Source: JASBZA01 sp964392065 | Lineage (GTDB): Bacteria > Bacillota > Clostridia > Saccharofermentanales > Fastidiosipilaceae | Assembly: GCA_964392065.1 (NCBI GenBank) | Contig: CAYMOG010000002.1 | Location: 62,001 to 126,000, forward strand | Direction of reading: 5' to 3' | DNA length: 64,000 bases | The notes under the pieces: model-generated | What the model saw: only the letters and a program-made list of their open reading frames with translations | Database searches by the model: none | What the model was told of the DNA's origin: nothing | Part shown: one piece after another, positions 62,607 through 64,000 of the stretch | How positions within the stretch are numbered: the first letter of the stretch is position 1 | Layout: the number at the start of each line of letters is the position of its first letter | Made by a program: the position numbers and the translations under genes

Positions 62607-64000
62607 TATCCCTATCTTCCTTATACTTTTTTACGGTTAAATAGAAGCAAGATCCCTTGCCTTCTGTTGAACGAACCCATACGTGTTCACCCATCTGAAT
62701 ACTGAGTTCTTTCGCTATTGATAAACCTAAACCTGTTCCCTCACTTCGGCCCCTCGATTTATTAACTTTATAGAAACGATCGAAGATATGCTCTTGATCT
62801 TCTTCTGCAATTCCCCGTCCATTGTCTTCTACTTGGAAAACATAACGATCGGGATACTGGGGAAGCTCTACAAGTTCCAAATGAATGAATCCATCAGCAT
62901 CTGTAAACTTCATAGCATTATCAAGGAAAATAACAAGAATCTGTTCAATTCTATCCTCATTACTATAAATATCTTCTAAGTTTTCTACTCTTGCTTTTAC
63001 TTCGAAATTAATCTCATGTTCAAGCATAGTACTCTCATATTTATATTCCAAAGCCATCAGTATATCCATGGGATCTAGTCGTTCTGGTTTCATTGCAACA
63101 CTACCTGACTGCAGGCGGCTTAGAGCCATCATGTCATCAATGAGCCTGGATAGCCGCAGTGTCTCTTGAAGAATGATGCCATAGTAACGCATACGGTCTT
63201 CTTCTTTCTTTACGATACCATCCATAAGCGGTTCGACTAAGCCTCGCACAGCCGTAAGTGGCGTGCGTAATTCATGGGATACATTGGACACGTAATCTCT
63301 TCTGGTTTGCTCAAGTTGTTCTGCTTCTGTTGTATCTCGAAACAGCGCTACAACAGCATAGATTTCATTTTTTGAATCATATAAGCTATCTAATCGAATA
63401 GAAATGTTACGTCCACGATAAATCACATGGATTTCTCGAGTTTCACCACTAGCCATTACCTGATTTATAGGTTCTTCTAAATTACACAGATCCATAATTT
63501 TCCTGTATGCCTCATCCTCTTCTATTTCATAAAGATGAAATAGTCTAAGCAAGGATGGATTAATGTGCATAAGTGAACCATGATTGGTTACGGCCAGTAT
63601 TCCTTCGCCTAATCCATTTAAAATTTGTTGTAACCTATTTCTCTCTGCTTTTAAATTTCGTAAAGTCTTGTCGAGATCGTCAGCAAGATTGTTAACGGCT
63701 TTGGCCAACTCTCCAATTTCATCATTGGAACCGATTTTGGCGCGTTTAGAGAAATCACCTCTAGACATAGCTAGGGCAACATTTTTCGTTTCCACTAATG
63801 GACGGATCAGTTTCTGGCTAACAAATACTAATGGAATTAAAACTAATAGAAATACTATAGATGAGGCGAGAATCAAGGCGAAATTCAAATTCGTATAACT
63901 CTCACGGATTTCCTCGAGGGAATTGAATAGATAAACTGCTCCAGTGGTTGTTTGACTCTGACTGTACTGTTCCATCACGATGATAGGATAACCTACGAAC
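62599..64000 (-). CDS. Membrane sensor histidine kinase (WalK/PhoR-like), N-terminus beyond the right edge
   Basis: The visible 467 residues start in an extracellular sensor region. They have a transmembrane helix (LNFALILASSIVFLLVLIPLVFV) followed by HAMP (LIRPLVETKNVALAMSRGDFSKRAKI, NDEIGELAKAVNNL) and PAS (LNGLGEGILAVTNHGSLMHINPS) domains. The phosphorylated His is in NVSHELRTPLTAVRG, and the ATPase has N-box FLDNAMKF, VEDNGRGI, FDRFYKV and GTGLGLSIAKE. The frame is open to base 64000. The partner regulator should lie just upstream, outside the window. It is cotranscribed with the two pseudouridine synthase genes. Confidence 0.93.
   Translation of the reverse strand, partial: FVGYPIIVMEQYSQSQTTTGAVYLFNSLEEIRESYTNLNFALILASSIVFLLVLIPLVFVSQKLIRPLVETKNVALAMSRGDFSKRAKIGSNDEIGELAKAVNNLADDLDKTLRNLKAERNRLQQILNGLGEGILAVTNHGSLMHINPSLLRLFHLYEIEEDEAYRKIMDLCNLEEPINQVMASGETREIHVIYRGRNISIRLDSLYDSKNEIYAVVALFRDTTEAEQLEQTRRDYVSNVSHELRTPLTAVRGLVEPLMDGIVKKEEDRMRYYGIILQETLRLSRLIDDMMALSRLQSGSVAMKPERLDPMDILMALEYKYESTMLEHEINFEVKARVENLEDIYSNEDRIEQILVIFLDNAMKFTDADGFIHLELVELPQYPDRYVFQVEDNGRGIAEEDQEHIFDRFYKVNKSRGRSEGTGLGLSIAKELSIQMGEHVWVRSTEGKGSCFYLTVKKYKEDRDNE

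Larger units (their letters stand above)
1250..63706. repeat. Dispersed octamer GGCCAAAG / CTTTGGCC, at least 23 copies
   Basis: As GGCCAAAG on the plus strand it begins at 1250, 4578, 6884, 15136, 20286, 34922, 51455, 55489, 57371, 59631 and 59832. As CTTTGGCC it begins at 2187, 4205, 11140, 18233, 20712, 26285, 29977, 41286, 47859, 48420, 59294 and 63699. Positions were found by eye and a few may be missed. All lie inside genes, in all three codon frames, and the bases flanking the octamer vary. Base composition predicts about one copy in 64 kb. Confidence 0.8.

Overview
The window is a 64 kb piece of an AT-rich bacterial chromosome with about 55 protein genes, an RNase P RNA gene and no rRNA, tRNA, prophage, insertion sequence or CRISPR array that I can recognise. 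The gene families point to a low-GC Bacillota (Firmicutes), most likely an anaerobic member of Clostridia. The evidence is the CIRCE-controlled groES-groEL pair, the SigA/DnaG/Nif3 cluster, TrmFO, PNPase/S15, the paired TIGR03960/TIGR03936 radical-SAM proteins, a DUF4080 B12-type radical-SAM protein, a GTP-type PEPCK homologue and a Gld-like ABC/DUF4340 cluster. A species cannot be named from this sequence alone.

Layout, left to right. Bases 1-910: the start of dinB (DNA polymerase IV) with a LexA-type box in its promoter, then a decayed ABC-ATPase remnant. 911-6913: a minus-strand operon amidohydrolase > U32 protein > dut > tsaD > smpB. 7009-8196: a plus-strand MalY-type PLP enzyme. 8297-16464: minus-strand operon B12 radical-SAM > pgi > TIGR03960 > TIGR03936 > rsmA > divergent PEPCK homologue. 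16627-18540: a plus-strand ABC-F protein. 18555-28872: a long minus-strand run with a small membrane protein, Gld-like ABC ATPase, permease, GldG, DUF4340, a beta-propeller-like membrane protein, CYTH protein, FAD oxidoreductase, a degenerate DegT-fold protein and a cyclophilin lipoprotein. 29013-32518: fumC, then groES-groEL under a perfect CIRCE. 32617-37440: operon WYL regulator > hexapeptide-repeat protein > glmM > galE > membrane protein. 37559-40740: pnp, rpsO, rnpB. 40770-44605: dnaG > rpoD > nif3. 44767-47498: queA > tgt > yajC. 47585-49174: dapA-dapB. 49163-56376: comM > dprA > topA > trmFO > DUF624. 56700-57794: ychF. 57774-64000: sensor kinase > RluF-type > RluA-type > polA > coaE.

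Most of this is core machinery: tRNA and rRNA modification, replication and repair, protein folding, lysine synthesis and envelope precursors. Genes are tightly packed, with many 4-13 base start/stop overlaps, so long polycistronic transcripts are likely. Several start codons were moved downstream of the longest open frame because a clear ribosome binding site supports the later codon (groES, galE, gldG, comM, polA, ABC-F).

The least explained signal is at DNA level. The non-palindromic octamer GGCCAAAG occurs at least 23 times over both strands (counted by eye), where base composition predicts about one. It lies in all three codon frames of unrelated genes. This resembles genome-wide motifs such as uptake sequences or Chi-type sites. 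The second tier is a PEPCK-fold protein lacking key catalytic residues and a DegT-fold protein lacking the usual PLP-binding residues.
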